64,000 bases of DNA, from the NCBI RefSeq assembly GCF_024623785.1, contig NZ_JANKBZ010000002.1:496001-560000 (forward strand). The letters are read 5' to 3'. Shown piece after piece: positions 1 through 9,221 of this stretch. The notes under the pieces were generated by a model, which made no database searches, had not been told where the DNA came from, and saw only the letters and a list, made by a program, of their open reading frames with translations. The position numbers were made by a program, and so were the translations under genes. Origin of the DNA: Archangium lipolyticum. Lineage in GTDB: Bacteria > Myxococcota > Myxococcia > Myxococcales > Myxococcaceae. Position 1 is the first letter of the stretch; each line of letters opens with the position of its first letter.

Positions 1-1225
1 TGGAGACCCAGAGCGCATCACGTCCCGGGGCCACCTCGGGCTCCGGCCAGAGGTCGTACTGGCTGCGGCGGGCCTGGCCCGCGGTGTCCGTGGTGAGCCC
101 GGAGTAGTAGGCCACCTCGGAGGCGAGCTGGTAGCTGGGCGCGTACGCCACCGCCACCTCGTCGCGCGTGAGCCCGGGGAAGAGCCGCGAGGGCTCGCCG
201 AGCCCGGTCAGCTCCGCCCAGCCGTGGGTGCGCATCAGGATGACGTCCCGCTCGAAGCTCAGCACGGGGAAGAGGATGTGCGAGGTCACCGCGAGCACCA
301 CGGCCACGTTGGCCAGCGCCGCGGCGCGGAACCACCCGGGGCGCATGCCGGCGATTCCCACGCACGCGGAGAGGTAGGCCGCCGCGGGCCAGTTGGCCTC
401 GCCCCGGGTGCGGATCGCCGCGTAGCCGAACAGGAGGAGTGGCACGGCCGCCGCCGCCCGGAGGAGGAATTGCTCCCTGGGTCCACGCAGGACGTACACC
501 GCCGTGAGCGGGAACAGCACCGCGCCCCCGAGCGCGAGCTGGCCCGCGAGGAACTCGCCGAAGGTGGGCCACCCGCCCGTGCCTTCGAGGCCGTGCTTGA
601 GCTGGAAGGCGAAGCCCACCCAGTCGTGCCGGGCGTTCCACAGCACCACGGGCAGGAAGAGGAGCACGCCGAGGAGCGCGGTGAGCCACGCTCCGGCCGG
701 CAGGCGGCGCGCGCGCACGCAGGCGACGACGAAGGCCGCGGCGAGCAGCACCCCCGGGTACTTGGACAGCAGCGCCAGTCCACAGGCCAGCCCCGCGAGC
801 ACCCACCGCTCGCGGTACAGGGCCCAGAGCGCCAGCACCCAGCAGAGCAGCAGGGGCGTGTCCGGGGTGGCCCACACGCCGGCGAGGATGCCCGCGGGCA
901 CGACGCTCCACAGGGCCGCCGCGCGCCAGGCCGCCGCGCGCTGGCCGTACACGTCCCGGGCGAAGCCCCACACGGCCGCCACGGTGCCCGCCCCGCACAG
1001 CAGCGCCGTGAGCCGCACCCCGAGCACCGCGATGAGCCAGGCCACCAGGGGCGGGTGGTCGTAGTAGCCCCCGGCGAGGTTCCGGGCCCATTGCCAGTAG
1101 TAGGCCTCGTCGAAGTAGGTGTCCGTGCCGAGCGCGAGCACGAGCCGCACCCCGAGGCTCACCGCCAGCAGCACGAAGCTGAGCGTCAGGGGGGAGGGGG
1201 CTCGGGTGGGGAGGGGCTCGGCCAC
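1..1225 (-). CDS. Integral-membrane glycosyltransferase, GT39/PMT_2-like (C-terminus cut by window edge)
   Basis: Read directly from the minus strand: an open frame of 408 codons runs from a GTG at 1225 off the left edge. The N-terminus has a membrane segment (about residues 13-33), followed by the acidic pair D39-E40 in a YFDEAYYW context and then YYDHPP (54-59). This arrangement is typical of dolichyl-phosphate-mannose/ArnT-like glycosyltransferases, where the first-loop acidic pair is catalytic. Many further hydrophobic helices follow. The family moves a sugar from a polyprenyl-phosphate donor to a lipid or protein on the periplasmic face; the acceptor here is unknown. The start is uncertain, since only a weak AGGG precedes the GTG. 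Another minus-strand frame over the same bases gives an arginine/glycine-rich product and is a shadow. Confidence 0.85.
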   Translation of the reverse strand, partial: MAEPLPTRAPSPLTLSFVLLAVSLGVRLVLALGTDTYFDEAYYWQWARNLAGGYYDHPPLVAWLIAVLGVRLTALLCGAGTVAAVWGFARDVYGQRAAAWRAAALWSVVPAGILAGVWATPDTPLLLCWVLALWALYRERWVLAGLACGLALLSKYPGVLLAAAFVVACVRARRLPAGAWLTALLGVLLFLPVVLWNARHDWVGFAFQLKHGLEGTGGWPTFGEFLAGQLALGGAVLFPLTAVYVLRGPREQFLLRAAAAVPLLLFGYAAIRTRGEANWPAAAYLSACVGIAGMRPGWFRAAALANVAVVLAVTSHILFPVLSFERDVILMRTHGWAELTGLGEPSRLFPGLTRDEVAVAYAPSYQLASEVAYYSGLTTDTAGQARRSQYDLWPEPEVAPGRDALWVS

Positions 1226-1350
1226 GACCCTGGACAAAGCGCAACCGGGAGCGTTTGCCCAGTCCCTTTTGGAACACGGACCTCCAGAGGAGCTTGCCCG
1301 CGCGGCGGGTGCCTCTTATCTCGTTGGGCCCCCTGCCTCAGGAGCGTCCC

Positions 1351-3441
1351 ATGGCCCAGATTCCGCCGTCCGGTGCGAACAACCGCCTCGCGCGAGAGCC
1401 CTCGCCGTACCTGCGCCAGCACGCCTCGAATCCGGTGGACTGGTACCCCTGGGGGGAGGAGGCCTTCGCGCGGGCCCGGGCGGAGAACAAGCCGCTGCTC
1501 CTCTCCGTGGGCTACTCCGCCTGCCACTGGTGCCATGTGATGGCGCACGAGTCCTTCGAGAATCCGGACATCGCCCGGTTGATGAACGAGTGGTTCATCA
1601 ACGTGAAGGTGGACCGCGAGGAGCGGCCGGACGTGGATCAGATCTACCAGGGCGTGGTGCAGCTGATGGGGCAGGGGGGCGGGTGGCCGCTGACGGTGTT
1701 CCTCACGCCGGACCTGCTGCCCTTCTACGGGGGCACGTACTTCCCGCCGGATGACAGGTACGGGCGGCCGGGCTTCCCCAAGGTATTGCAGGCGCTGCAC
1801 GAGGCCTGGGTGACGAAGCGGGAGGAGGTGCTGCGTCAGTCGGAGGAGTTCCGCGAGGGGCTGGGTGAGCTGGCGGGCTACGGCCTGGACGCGGTGCCGG
1901 CGGCGCTGGCGCCCGAGGACCTCGTGGCGATGGGCGGGTCCCTGCTGAAGCGGGTGGACGGGGTGAACGGGGGCTTTGGCGGAGCGCCCAAGTTCCCCAA
2001 CCCGATGAACGTGGCGTTGCTGCTGCGGGCCTGGCGGCGCGACAGCGGGAACGAAGCGCTGAAGAAGGCGGCGCTGCTGACGCTGGAGCGGATGGCGCTG
2101 GGCGGCATCCATGACCAGCTCGGGGGAGGCTTCCACCGGTACTCGGTGGACGAGCGGTGGACGGTGCCGCACTTCGAGAAGATGCTGTACGACAACGCGC
2201 AGCTGCTGCACCTGTACACCGAGGCGTTCCAGGTGGAGCCCCGGCCGCTGTGGCGCAAGGTGGTGGAGGAGACAGCGGAGTACGTGCGGCGCGAGATGAC
2301 GGACGCGCGCGGTGGCTTCTACGCCACGCAGGACGCGGACAGCGAGGGCGAGGAGGGGAAGTTCTTCGTCTGGAAGCCCGCGGAGGTGCGCGAGGTGCTG
2401 GCGCCGGAGCTGGCGGAGCTCGCGCTGCGCCACTTCCGCATCACCCCCGCGGGCAACTTCGAGCACGGCGCGACGGTGCTGGAGGCGGTGGTGCCGGTGG
2501 AGACGCTGGCCAAGGAGCTCCAGCTCTCCGTGGAGGAGGCGGAGCGCCGGCTGGGCGAGGCCCGGCGGCGGCTCTTCGAGGCCCGGGAGCAGCGGGTGAA
2601 GCCGGGCAGGGACGACAAGATCCTCGCGGGGTGGAACGGGCTGATGATCCGGGGCCTGGCCTTCGCGGGGCGCGTCTTCGACCGGGCGGACTGGGTGGAG
2701 CTGGCGCGGCGATCGGCGGACTTCCTGCTGTCGGAGCTGTGGGATGGACAGCGGTTGCTGCGCTCGTACCAGGAGGGACAAGCGCGCATCCCGGGCTTCC
2801 TCGAGGACTACGGTGACCTGGCCTCGGGGCTCACGGCGCTGTACCAGGCCACCTTCGAGCCGAGATACCTGGAGGCGGCGGAGGCACTGGTGAAGGCGGC
2901 GGAAGCGCTCTTCTGGGATGGGGAGAAGGGGGCGTACCTGACGGCGCCGAAGTCACAGCAGGACCTGGTGGTGGCGACCTACGCGACGTTCGACAACGCC
3001 TTCCCCTCGGGGGCCTCCACGCTGACGGAGGCGCAGGTGGCGCTGGCGGCGCTCACGGGCAACAAGCAGTACCTGGACCTGCCGGAGCGCTACGTGTCGC
3101 GGATGAGGGACCAGCTGCGGCAGAACCCCATGGGCTACGGGCACCTGGGCCTGGCCGCGGATGCGCTGATCGAAGGGGCGCCGAGCCTCACCCTGGCTGG
3201 AGCCCGGGAGACGGTGGCCTCCCTGCTCTCCGCGACGCGGGTCACCTACGCGCCCACGGTGGCGCTGGCCTGGAAGGAGCCGGAGGCACTCGTGCCCCCG
3301 TCGATGCGGGAGACCTTCGAGGGCCGAGGGCCGGTAGGCGGCCGCGGCGCCGCCTACCTGTGCCGCCACTTCGCCTGCGAGCCGCCCATCACGGAGGCGG
3401 GCGTGCTCGCGAGGAAGCTGGCCCTGGTGCCCGGGTCCTAG
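1351..3441 (+). CDS. Thioredoxin-domain (DUF255 / YyaL-type) protein
   Basis: A 696-residue protein. The N-terminal third is a thioredoxin-like DUF255 domain with the signature SACHWCHVM (C58-x-x-C61), preceded by the family hallmark NPVDWYPW near residue 27. The rest resembles the alpha/alpha-barrel (six-hairpin) fold found in this family (COG1331, related to human SPATA20). The CxxC suggests a redox or thiol role, but the biochemical function of the family is not settled. The ATG at 1351 has a good ribosome site (CAGGAG at 1339-1344) and starts where the conserved region begins; an in-frame ATG 96 bases upstream adds an unconserved tail. The gene converges on the next one, and the two stop codons share the tetramer CTAG. 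Confidence 0.9.
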   Translation: MAQIPPSGANNRLAREPSPYLRQHASNPVDWYPWGEEAFARARAENKPLLLSVGYSACHWCHVMAHESFENPDIARLMNEWFINVKVDREERPDVDQIYQGVVQLMGQGGGWPLTVFLTPDLLPFYGGTYFPPDDRYGRPGFPKVLQALHEAWVTKREEVLRQSEEFREGLGELAGYGLDAVPAALAPEDLVAMGGSLLKRVDGVNGGFGGAPKFPNPMNVALLLRAWRRDSGNEALKKAALLTLERMALGGIHDQLGGGFHRYSVDERWTVPHFEKMLYDNAQLLHLYTEAFQVEPRPLWRKVVEETAEYVRREMTDARGGFYATQDADSEGEEGKFFVWKPAEVREVLAPELAELALRHFRITPAGNFEHGATVLEAVVPVETLAKELQLSVEEAERRLGEARRRLFEAREQRVKPGRDDKILAGWNGLMIRGLAFAGRVFDRADWVELARRSADFLLSELWDGQRLLRSYQEGQARIPGFLEDYGDLASGLTALYQATFEPRYLEAAEALVKAAEALFWDGEKGAYLTAPKSQQDLVVATYATFDNAFPSGASTLTEAQVALAALTGNKQYLDLPERYVSRMRDQLRQNPMGYGHLGLAADALIEGAPSLTLAGARETVASLLSATRVTYAPTVALAWKEPEALVPPSMRETFEGRGPVGGRGAAYLCRHFACEPPITEAGVLARKLALVPGS

Positions 3442-4712
3442 AAGAGCTTGAGGACGTTGGGCTGGGTGGCGGTGGTGCCCGGCGTGCTGAGGCGCTGGTT
3501 CTTCAGCGTCAGCGTGTTCTCGACGCCATAGGCCGTGGCCGCCGGGCAGGCACCCAGGGCGCCGATGTAGCGCGCCTGGCGGGCATCGGCGGTGGCGCGC
3601 GGGCGCAACACGATGCCATTGAGGCTGACGGTGGTGCCGCGGTCATCCGCGTCGAAGGTGGTCGCCGTCCTGAAGCCGATCGACACCGTGAGCCCGTCGC
3701 CCGAGACATCCACGGTCACCTGCTCAGACACCGCGTTGGTGGCGTCGTCCGTGACGAGCGTGCCGGCGGGGGTCTTGTCGTTGTCCGTGTCCGGGGCGGA
3801 CGCGGTGGCCGTCTGGCAGTTGGCCGTGCCCGGGACGACCTCCACTGGCCGGTTGAAGGTGATGATGAGCTTGCCGTTGGCGCCCACCAGCACGTTCGGG
3901 TCATCGATGTTGGAGCGCACCGCGTAGAGCGTGGGGTCCGTCGTGCCGCTGGCCGACAGGGCGATCATCTGCTCGCCCTGGCTCACGCCCGCCACGATGT
4001 CGGCCTGGCCCGCCAGCGTCCGTCCATCCAGCGGCTGGCTCAGCACCGCCTCGCAGTGGTAGGTAGCGCCGTTGACCAGCTGCGCGCCCGGGATGACCGC
4101 CACGCCATCGTCACCCGTGGTGGCGCTGAGGGTGGTGGTGCTGGTGTTCTTCGGCGTGAGGAACTCGCCCGACACCTGCAGCGAGTTGTTCGTCACCGCG
4201 ATGTACTGGCAGAGGACCTGGGTCTTCGCGACCGGCTGGTTGCCGTAGCTCACGTTGAACCGGTAATCCACCGAGAAGCCCTTGGGGAACAGCCGGATGT
4301 TGGCCACCCGCTGCGAGTGCTCGATGTCCGAATCGAGCTCCTCGTACGTGTACTCACCGACGAACCGCTCGTAGTTCGGCGCCTGCGCGAAGATCGGGAT
4401 GGTCATCCCCTCGGGGATGTTCTCGATCTGGAAGCACCCGTCCGCCTCGATGGCGTTCTTCTCGGTCAGATCGCCGCTGCCGCACGGCTTCGCGCGCCGG
4501 AACTCGCCGTCGATGACCGCGTACACCTGGCTCTGGCTGTCCTTGTCGTCGTCGACGTTCTGCTTGTCGCCATCGGCCTTGAAGAAGTTCAGCCGCTGCC
4601 CGCTCTGCCCATCCACCACGAAACCGACGAGCCGGCCATGGTTGGTCTCCCGATCACAGCCCGCGAGGGCGAGCAGCGAGACCACCAGGAACTTCTGAGT
4701 CAACTTGTTCAT
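3438..4712 (-). CDS. Secreted lipoprotein with Ig-like/carboxypeptidase-regulatory-like segments, unknown function
   Basis: A 424-residue protein. It begins with a short basic n-region, a hydrophobic stretch and the lipobox ALAG-C19, so it is a predicted lipoprotein. The body is beta-rich, with passages such as [14 protein letters not shown] near the N-terminus (like carboxypeptidase-regulatory folds) and a [21 protein letters not shown] segment that recalls bacterial Ig-like domains. No catalytic motif is visible. The ATG at 4712 is chosen because it gives a proper signal peptide and has a GGGGG tract about 5 bases upstream; an in-frame ATG at 4769 would bury the signal. The gene is separated from the transglutaminase-type lipoprotein upstream of it by about 90 bases and may share its transcript. 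Confidence 0.75.
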   Translation of the reverse strand: MNKLTQKFLVVSLLALAGCDRETNHGRLVGFVVDGQSGQRLNFFKADGDKQNVDDDKDSQSQVYAVIDGEFRRAKPCGSGDLTEKNAIEADGCFQIENIPEGMTIPIFAQAPNYERFVGEYTYEELDSDIEHSQRVANIRLFPKGFSVDYRFNVSYGNQPVAKTQVLCQYIAVTNNSLQVSGEFLTPKNTSTTTLSATTGDDGVAVIPGAQLVNGATYHCEAVLSQPLDGRTLAGQADIVAGVSQGEQMIALSASGTTDPTLYAVRSNIDDPNVLVGANGKLIITFNRPVEVVPGTANCQTATASAPDTDNDKTPAGTLVTDDATNAVSEQVTVDVSGDGLTVSIGFRTATTFDADDRGTTVSLNGIVLRPRATADARQARYIGALGACPAATAYGVENTLTLKNQRLSTPGTTATQPNVLKLF

Positions 4713-4799
4713 GGAACCCCCGTTACTGATGCCGCAAAGGCGGGGGTTGCTTAGTCGACTTCCGGACACATTGCCAAGGGGGGCTCCCCTGGCGGGGTC

Positions 4800-6320
4800 C
4801 TACTTGACCTCGACGACCTTGAGCTGGCCGATGAGGGGCGTGATTTCCGCGTTTCCCTCCAGGCCCACGCCGAAGTGGGTGGCATCCGCCACCACCTGGT
4901 TGAAGGTGGGATCCATCTGGGTCCACTCGCCCACGAAGGCCTCCACCCACTCGTGCCAGTAGAGCGCGGGCACGCCGTCCTGGTTCACCATGTAGATGAC
5001 GCCATCCACGCGCCGTGCGGGGATGCCGGAGGCGCGCAGCAGCGACACCGTCAGCAGCGAGTGCTCCGTGCAGTCACCCTTGCGCTGGCGCAGCACGTCC
5101 GTGGCCCGGTCCGCGCTCGCCCCGTAGTCCTTCTGCAGCGTGGCCGCCACCCAGGTGACGATCTTCTTCGCCGCCGTGTAGGCGTCCTTCTCGCCCCCCA
5201 CGAGCTGCTCGGCCTGCTCGCGGATCCGCGGGTTGTCGCTCTCGACGATGATGGAGGTCTCGAGGTTCTTGCCCCCCTCGGGGTCCGCGAGTGGCCGCGG
5301 CTTGAGGTTCTTCGGCTCGGGCGCGCGCGCGGACAGTGTCACCTGCACGCTCCCGTCCGGCCGCGCCTGGTACTTCTGCCGGTAGGTGTCCCGCTGGAAC
5401 TTCTCCGGCAGGTCCTTCATCACCAGCGTCACCTGGCCGGGGATGTTGTGCGCCTCGGGCGGCAGCGCCCTGGGCAGCACCACGCGCGTGAGGCCGAACA
5501 CCTCCACCGTGTCCAGCCGCTTCGCCACCTCCTCCGGCTCGGCACGGGCCTTCATCGTCTGCCCGTAGTCCAGCTCCAGCGTCCGTCCGTCCTCGGCCAC
5601 GTACGCCGTGACGGGCACCTTCTCCTTCTCCGAGACGCTGACGGCCTTGCCCACCTTCACCTTCACCCCGCTCACGAGCCGCTCCTCGGTGGGGTGCACC
5701 GTGGTGCTCAGCTTGTACGTGCCGAGGTCCGTCCCATCCATCATGCTGCCGTCCACGTTCGCCTGGCGCAGGATGGCCACGCGCACCTGGTCGGCGTCCT
5801 CCACCACCTCCGTGGTGGGCGGCAGGTTCACCGTCTCGTCCGCCAGTCCCGGCCGCTTGCGCACCACGCTCACCCCCGAGGGCGAGGCGGTCCCCACCAG
5901 CGTCTGCGTGCCGCCGTCTCCGCGCTGCTCGATGGTGAAGGCCACCAGCCGACCCCGGGGCCCGGCCTCGTAGATGCGCTCCTCCCGGTGGACGCGCTCG
6001 GACACCCGCGTGCCCACGTTGGCCTTGAAGTGCAGCTCCTGGATGCTGCGCACCCGGTCCGCACGGCCCGGGATGGGGGCCAGGTCGCTGAAGACGTAGC
6101 CCACCTTCTTGTCCACCAGGTACAGCCCCATGTACTCGCCGCCCTGGGGCCGGCGCGCCTTGAGCACGTCGGAGACGGTGGCCGGGGCCTGCGGGGCCTG
6201 CTGTTGCGCCTGGGGCCTGGGGGCCTCGGGCGCGGGGTGCTGCTGCTTGCACTGCACGAGCGCCAGGCTCAGCAGCGCGGCGCTCAGCGGGAGGAGGGCG
6301 GGTCTTCTGGACAGTCGCAT
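4800..6320 (-). CDS. Transglutaminase-like domain lipoprotein
   Basis: A 506-residue protein with a signal peptide ending in the lipobox LALVQ-C24, then a Gln/Pro/Ala-rich linker. The last ~150 residues carry the transglutaminase-like (papain fold) triad: C417 in KGDCTEHS, H456 in YWHEWVEAF and D470 in QMDPTFNQ. Members of this superfamily act as cysteine proteases or transamidases, often on peptidoglycan or surface proteins; the substrate is not evident. The long middle region is beta-rich and resembles the N-terminal part of DUF3857-type transglutaminase proteins only loosely. It is probably anchored in the periplasm or at the outer membrane. It may be cotranscribed with the lipoprotein gene downstream of it. 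Confidence 0.85.
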   Translation of the reverse strand: MRLSRRPALLPLSAALLSLALVQCKQQHPAPEAPRPQAQQQAPQAPATVSDVLKARRPQGGEYMGLYLVDKKVGYVFSDLAPIPGRADRVRSIQELHFKANVGTRVSERVHREERIYEAGPRGRLVAFTIEQRGDGGTQTLVGTASPSGVSVVRKRPGLADETVNLPPTTEVVEDADQVRVAILRQANVDGSMMDGTDLGTYKLSTTVHPTEERLVSGVKVKVGKAVSVSEKEKVPVTAYVAEDGRTLELDYGQTMKARAEPEEVAKRLDTVEVFGLTRVVLPRALPPEAHNIPGQVTLVMKDLPEKFQRDTYRQKYQARPDGSVQVTLSARAPEPKNLKPRPLADPEGGKNLETSIIVESDNPRIREQAEQLVGGEKDAYTAAKKIVTWVAATLQKDYGASADRATDVLRQRKGDCTEHSLLTVSLLRASGIPARRVDGVIYMVNQDGVPALYWHEWVEAFVGEWTQMDPTFNQVVADATHFGVGLEGNAEITPLIGQLKVVEVK

Positions 6321-6358
6321 CGCTCAGGGCGCTCCGGCGCGGGGCCTGGAGCCTCTTT

Positions 6359-6826
6359 CTAGAGTCGCTTGGTGAGCATGATCAGGTCGTCGCCGACCTT
6401 GTAGAAGTCGCGGATGCGCGCCTCCTCGTTGTACTTCATCGAGGCGTAGAAGCCGCGGGTGGGTCCGTAGGCCTCGGTGGCGCTCGTCTCCACGCGGATG
6501 AGCCGGGCCTGCTGGCGGCGCAGGTCTCCCTCCATGCCGGAGATGAGCGAGGCGCCCACGCCCTGGCCGCGCACCGTCGGGTCCGAGGCGATCCAGTACA
6601 GGTCGTACGTCCCCTCGGTCATCGGCGTGGGGCCGTAGCACACGTACCCCACCAGCTTCCCGTCCCGGTCCGCGACGAGGATCTTGTAGTCGGGGTTATT
6701 CGGCTGAAGCGCGAGATCGACGAGCTCGATTGCGACCGTTACTTCTTCCGGCGAGAACGTTTCGATTCGCTGGATCAAGGAAGCGAGCTGCTCCCGGTCC
6801 TTTCCTTCGAGTGGTCGGATGTCCAT
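6359..6826 (-). CDS. GNAT-family N-acetyltransferase
   Basis: A 155-residue protein, the usual size for a single GNAT domain. The acetyl-CoA pyrophosphate loop is visible as RGQGVGASL (near residue 90), preceded by the beta4 strand LYWIASDPTV. The acceptor (small molecule or protein amine) is unknown. A GGAGAG ribosome site lies 6 bases before the ATG. The start lies inside the 3' end of the upstream ATP-grasp gene, overlapping it by 131 bp in a different frame on the same strand. Codons in the overlap are unusually poor in G/C at third positions (CGA, CCA, GAA, GCT, GTA, AAT), whereas the rest of the gene is GC3-rich. ATP-grasp plus GNAT suggests a two-step ligation/acetylation of a small peptide-like product. 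Confidence 0.85.
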   Translation of the reverse strand: MDIRPLEGKDREQLASLIQRIETFSPEEVTVAIELVDLALQPNNPDYKILVADRDGKLVGYVCYGPTPMTEGTYDLYWIASDPTVRGQGVGASLISGMEGDLRRQQARLIRVETSATEAYGPTRGFYASMKYNEEARIRDFYKVGDDLIMLTKRL

Positions 6827-7820
6827 GGGCTCTCTCCAGGGCGATCTCCACCAGCCTCGTGGCCAGGGCGGGGTAGTCGATGCCGGCCGCGCGCGCGGCC
6901 TTGGCGAATCCCGCGTCCGGGTGGAGGTCGCAGTTGGGGTTGATGTCGATGACGTACGGCACGCCCTCCGGTGACACCCGGAGGTCCACCCGCCCGTAGT
7001 CCTGGCACTCGAGGGCGGCGAAGGCCTCCACCGCCGTCTTCACCAGGCGGGCCTCCAGCACGGGGTCCTCCAGCTGGCACGGTGCCGAGGGGCTGTCCTT
7101 GTACTCCGGCGAGTTGGACTCCCACTTCGCCGCGTAGGTGACGATGTTGGGCCGGTCCTCGAAGTGCTTGCCGAAGCGGATCTCCGTGAGCGGCAGCGCC
7201 CGGCGCGGGTTGTTGCCCAGCAGCGGTACGTAGATTTCGCGCCCGGGGATGAACTGCTCCACGAGGGCGGGCTGTTGGAAGGTGCGCAGCACCGCCTCCA
7301 CCGCGCGGCCCAGGGCGGCCCGGTCATGCACCACCGAGTCGCCGGAGATGCCCATGCTGGCGTCCTCGCGCGCGGGCTTGACGATGAGGGGGAAGGGCAG
7401 GTCCACCAGGCCCACGTCCTCGAGCCGGTCCACGCGCGCGAAGCCCGGGGTGGACACCCCGCGCACCTTGAGCAGCTCCTTGGCCTTGTCCTTGTGCAGC
7501 GCCAGGCCCAGCGACAGGGCCGGGGAGCCGGTGTAGGGCAGACCGAGCATGTCCAGCAGACAGGGGATGACCATCTCGCCCCGGCTGTCCGCGGCCACGG
7601 ACTCGCAGAGGTTGATGACCAGGTCGGGCTGCATCCGGGCGAGCAGGTCCACGAAGTCCAGCCGGGAGCCCTCGACGGCGAGCGGCTCGGCGTGGGTGTC
7701 GCCCCGGGTGAGCGCCTCGGACAGGGCGGTGGCCACGCGCGTTACGTCTTCTCGCGCCTCCCGACCCGGGTCGTCCTCCAACAGCTCATGGTCTCGGTTG
7801 TACAGGATGGCGATATGCAT
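6696..7820 (-). CDS. ATP-grasp ligase, D-alanine--D-alanine ligase-like
   Basis: A 374-residue protein. It shows the D-Ala-D-Ala ligase-type ATP-grasp order: an N-terminal Rossmann-like part (MHIAILYNRD...), PDLVINLCES, the GLPYTGSPALSLGLALHKD segment, FPLIVKPAREDASMGI (ATP-binding lysine and glycine-rich loop), and the metal site DLRVSPEGVPYVIDINPNCDL. It would join a carboxylate to an amine using ATP; it diverges enough from Ddl that a peptidoglycan role is not assured. The fold ends at about residue 328, just where the GNAT gene begins. The last ~46 residues are basic, low in complexity and overlap that gene, which looks like a stop-loss or frameshift extension. It is divergent from the HD-domain gene at 7932. 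Confidence 0.85.
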   Translation of the reverse strand: MHIAILYNRDHELLEDDPGREAREDVTRVATALSEALTRGDTHAEPLAVEGSRLDFVDLLARMQPDLVINLCESVAADSRGEMVIPCLLDMLGLPYTGSPALSLGLALHKDKAKELLKVRGVSTPGFARVDRLEDVGLVDLPFPLIVKPAREDASMGISGDSVVHDRAALGRAVEAVLRTFQQPALVEQFIPGREIYVPLLGNNPRRALPLTEIRFGKHFEDRPNIVTYAAKWESNSPEYKDSPSAPCQLEDPVLEARLVKTAVEAFAALECQDYGRVDLRVSPEGVPYVIDINPNCDLHPDAGFAKAARAAGIDYPALATRLVEIALERAHGHPTTRRKGPGAARFLDPANRNVLAGRSNGRNRARRSRASAE

Positions 7821-7931
7821 GCGTGGCGCTGGGTACTGGCAGGGTTAGCACGTCCCCCAGGGGGATGACAGTTCACAGATGGGCCGATTGGCTGGCCGCC
7901 GAGCAGTTCCCGGAAGTATGAGAGGAGAACC

Positions 7932-9221
7932 ATGCGGATTCGCGACCCCATCCACGGCACCATCGATGTGAGTGACGAGGAGAAGGCCGTCATCGACAGC
8001 CGGTACTACCAACGACTGCGTCATGTCAGACAGTTGGGGTTCGGTGACCTGGCATTCCCGGGAGCCACCCATACCCGGCACGCCCACTCGCTCGGCGCCA
8101 TGAGTGTGGCCTCCCGGGTATTCCACGCCGTGACGGCCCGCTCCGAGCTTCCCCCGGACGTGAGGAACCGCTTCGCCGCCGCGGTGCGTCTGGCCGTCCT
8201 CTGTCATGACCTGGGGCACATGCCCCTGTCCCACGCCTCCGAGCGTATCGCGCCCCCTCGCGCCTCGTTGCGGCTGCCCTCCTGGCTGGACACCGTGGCG
8301 GAGGGCGAGCAGGCCACGCACGAGGACTTCACCGCCAAGCTCCTGCTCGACAGCTCGCTCACCCCCATCATCGAGCAGCACTACGGGCCCCAGGGCATCA
8401 CCCCCATGGCCGCGGTGGGGCTCATCACCGGCGCGCGGCCTCCGCAGGACCCGGGCTTCTCCCACGCCGGGGTGGACTGGACGCCGCTGCTGCGCGCCAT
8501 CGTCTCCGGCGAGCTCGACGCGGACCGCATGGACTACCTGGTGCGCGACTCCTTCTATACGGGAGTCAACTATGGCCGGTACGACATGGATTGGATCATC
8601 TCCAATCTCAACCCGGCGATGAAGGACGGGCGCGCCTACCTGTCGCTGAGCCGGGCGGCGGCCTTCGCCTTCGAGGACTTCCTCCTCAGCCGCTACCACA
8701 TGTTCATCTCGGTCTACTACCACCACACCTCGGTGAACTTCGACTACATGCTGCGGCGCTACTACGAGGAGGCGCCCGGCGAGTTCGAGATTCCCTCCGA
8801 CCCCGAGGCCTTCCTCGGCTGCGACGACGTGGCGCTCTGGTACACGCTGCGGCGCTCGAAGAACCGGTGGGCCCAACGCATCTCCACGCGCCAGGGCTTC
8901 AAGCTGCTGGCGCAGTTCACCGAGCGGGATGTCGGCTACGACCTGGACGTGCTGCGCAGCGCGCTCGTGACAGGGGGCTTCGAGCACTTCACGGTGGAGT
9001 CGCGCGGGGTGTTGTCCAAGTACTTCTCGGAGGGCTCGGGTCCGAGCCTCTTCATCGTCGACAGGTCCACCGGCCGGCTGACGGAGGTGGCGCGCTACAC
9101 GCCGCTCTACCAGCGCTACAGCGGGGCGGTGCGGCTGTCGCGCCTGTACGTGCGGCCGGATCAGATCGAGGACGCGCGCAACATGATGGCCCGGTTGCTG
9201 GGCCAGACGGTGCAATCATGA
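7932..9221 (+). CDS. HD-domain phosphohydrolase (COG1078/SAMHD1-like)
   Basis: A 429-residue protein opening with the family signature IRDPIHGTIDVSDEE and QRLRHVRQLG. The metal-binding residues are seen as H50 (THTRHAHSLGA), H92-D93 (CHDLGHMPLSH) and a later Asp in ELDADRMDYLVRDS. This set is typical of the dGTPase/SAMHD1-related HD phosphohydrolases, which hydrolyse dNTPs or other nucleotides; the precise substrate cannot be read from sequence. GAGAGGAG just upstream of the ATG is a strong ribosome site. The stop overlaps the start of the Nudix-MBL gene in ATGA, so the two are probably translationally coupled, and both could serve nucleotide clean-up. Confidence 0.92.
   Translation: MRIRDPIHGTIDVSDEEKAVIDSRYYQRLRHVRQLGFGDLAFPGATHTRHAHSLGAMSVASRVFHAVTARSELPPDVRNRFAAAVRLAVLCHDLGHMPLSHASERIAPPRASLRLPSWLDTVAEGEQATHEDFTAKLLLDSSLTPIIEQHYGPQGITPMAAVGLITGARPPQDPGFSHAGVDWTPLLRAIVSGELDADRMDYLVRDSFYTGVNYGRYDMDWIISNLNPAMKDGRAYLSLSRAAAFAFEDFLLSRYHMFISVYYHHTSVNFDYMLRRYYEEAPGEFEIPSDPEAFLGCDDVALWYTLRRSKNRWAQRISTRQGFKLLAQFTERDVGYDLDVLRSALVTGGFEHFTVESRGVLSKYFSEGSGPSLFIVDRSTGRLTEVARYTPLYQRYSGAVRLSRLYVRPDQIEDARNMMARLLGQTVQS

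Noticed and set aside
18-1277. Minus-strand ATG frame over the glycosyltransferase
   Set aside because: Arginine/glycine/proline-rich product; the frame one step away carries the clear DEAYYW and YYDHPP motifs.
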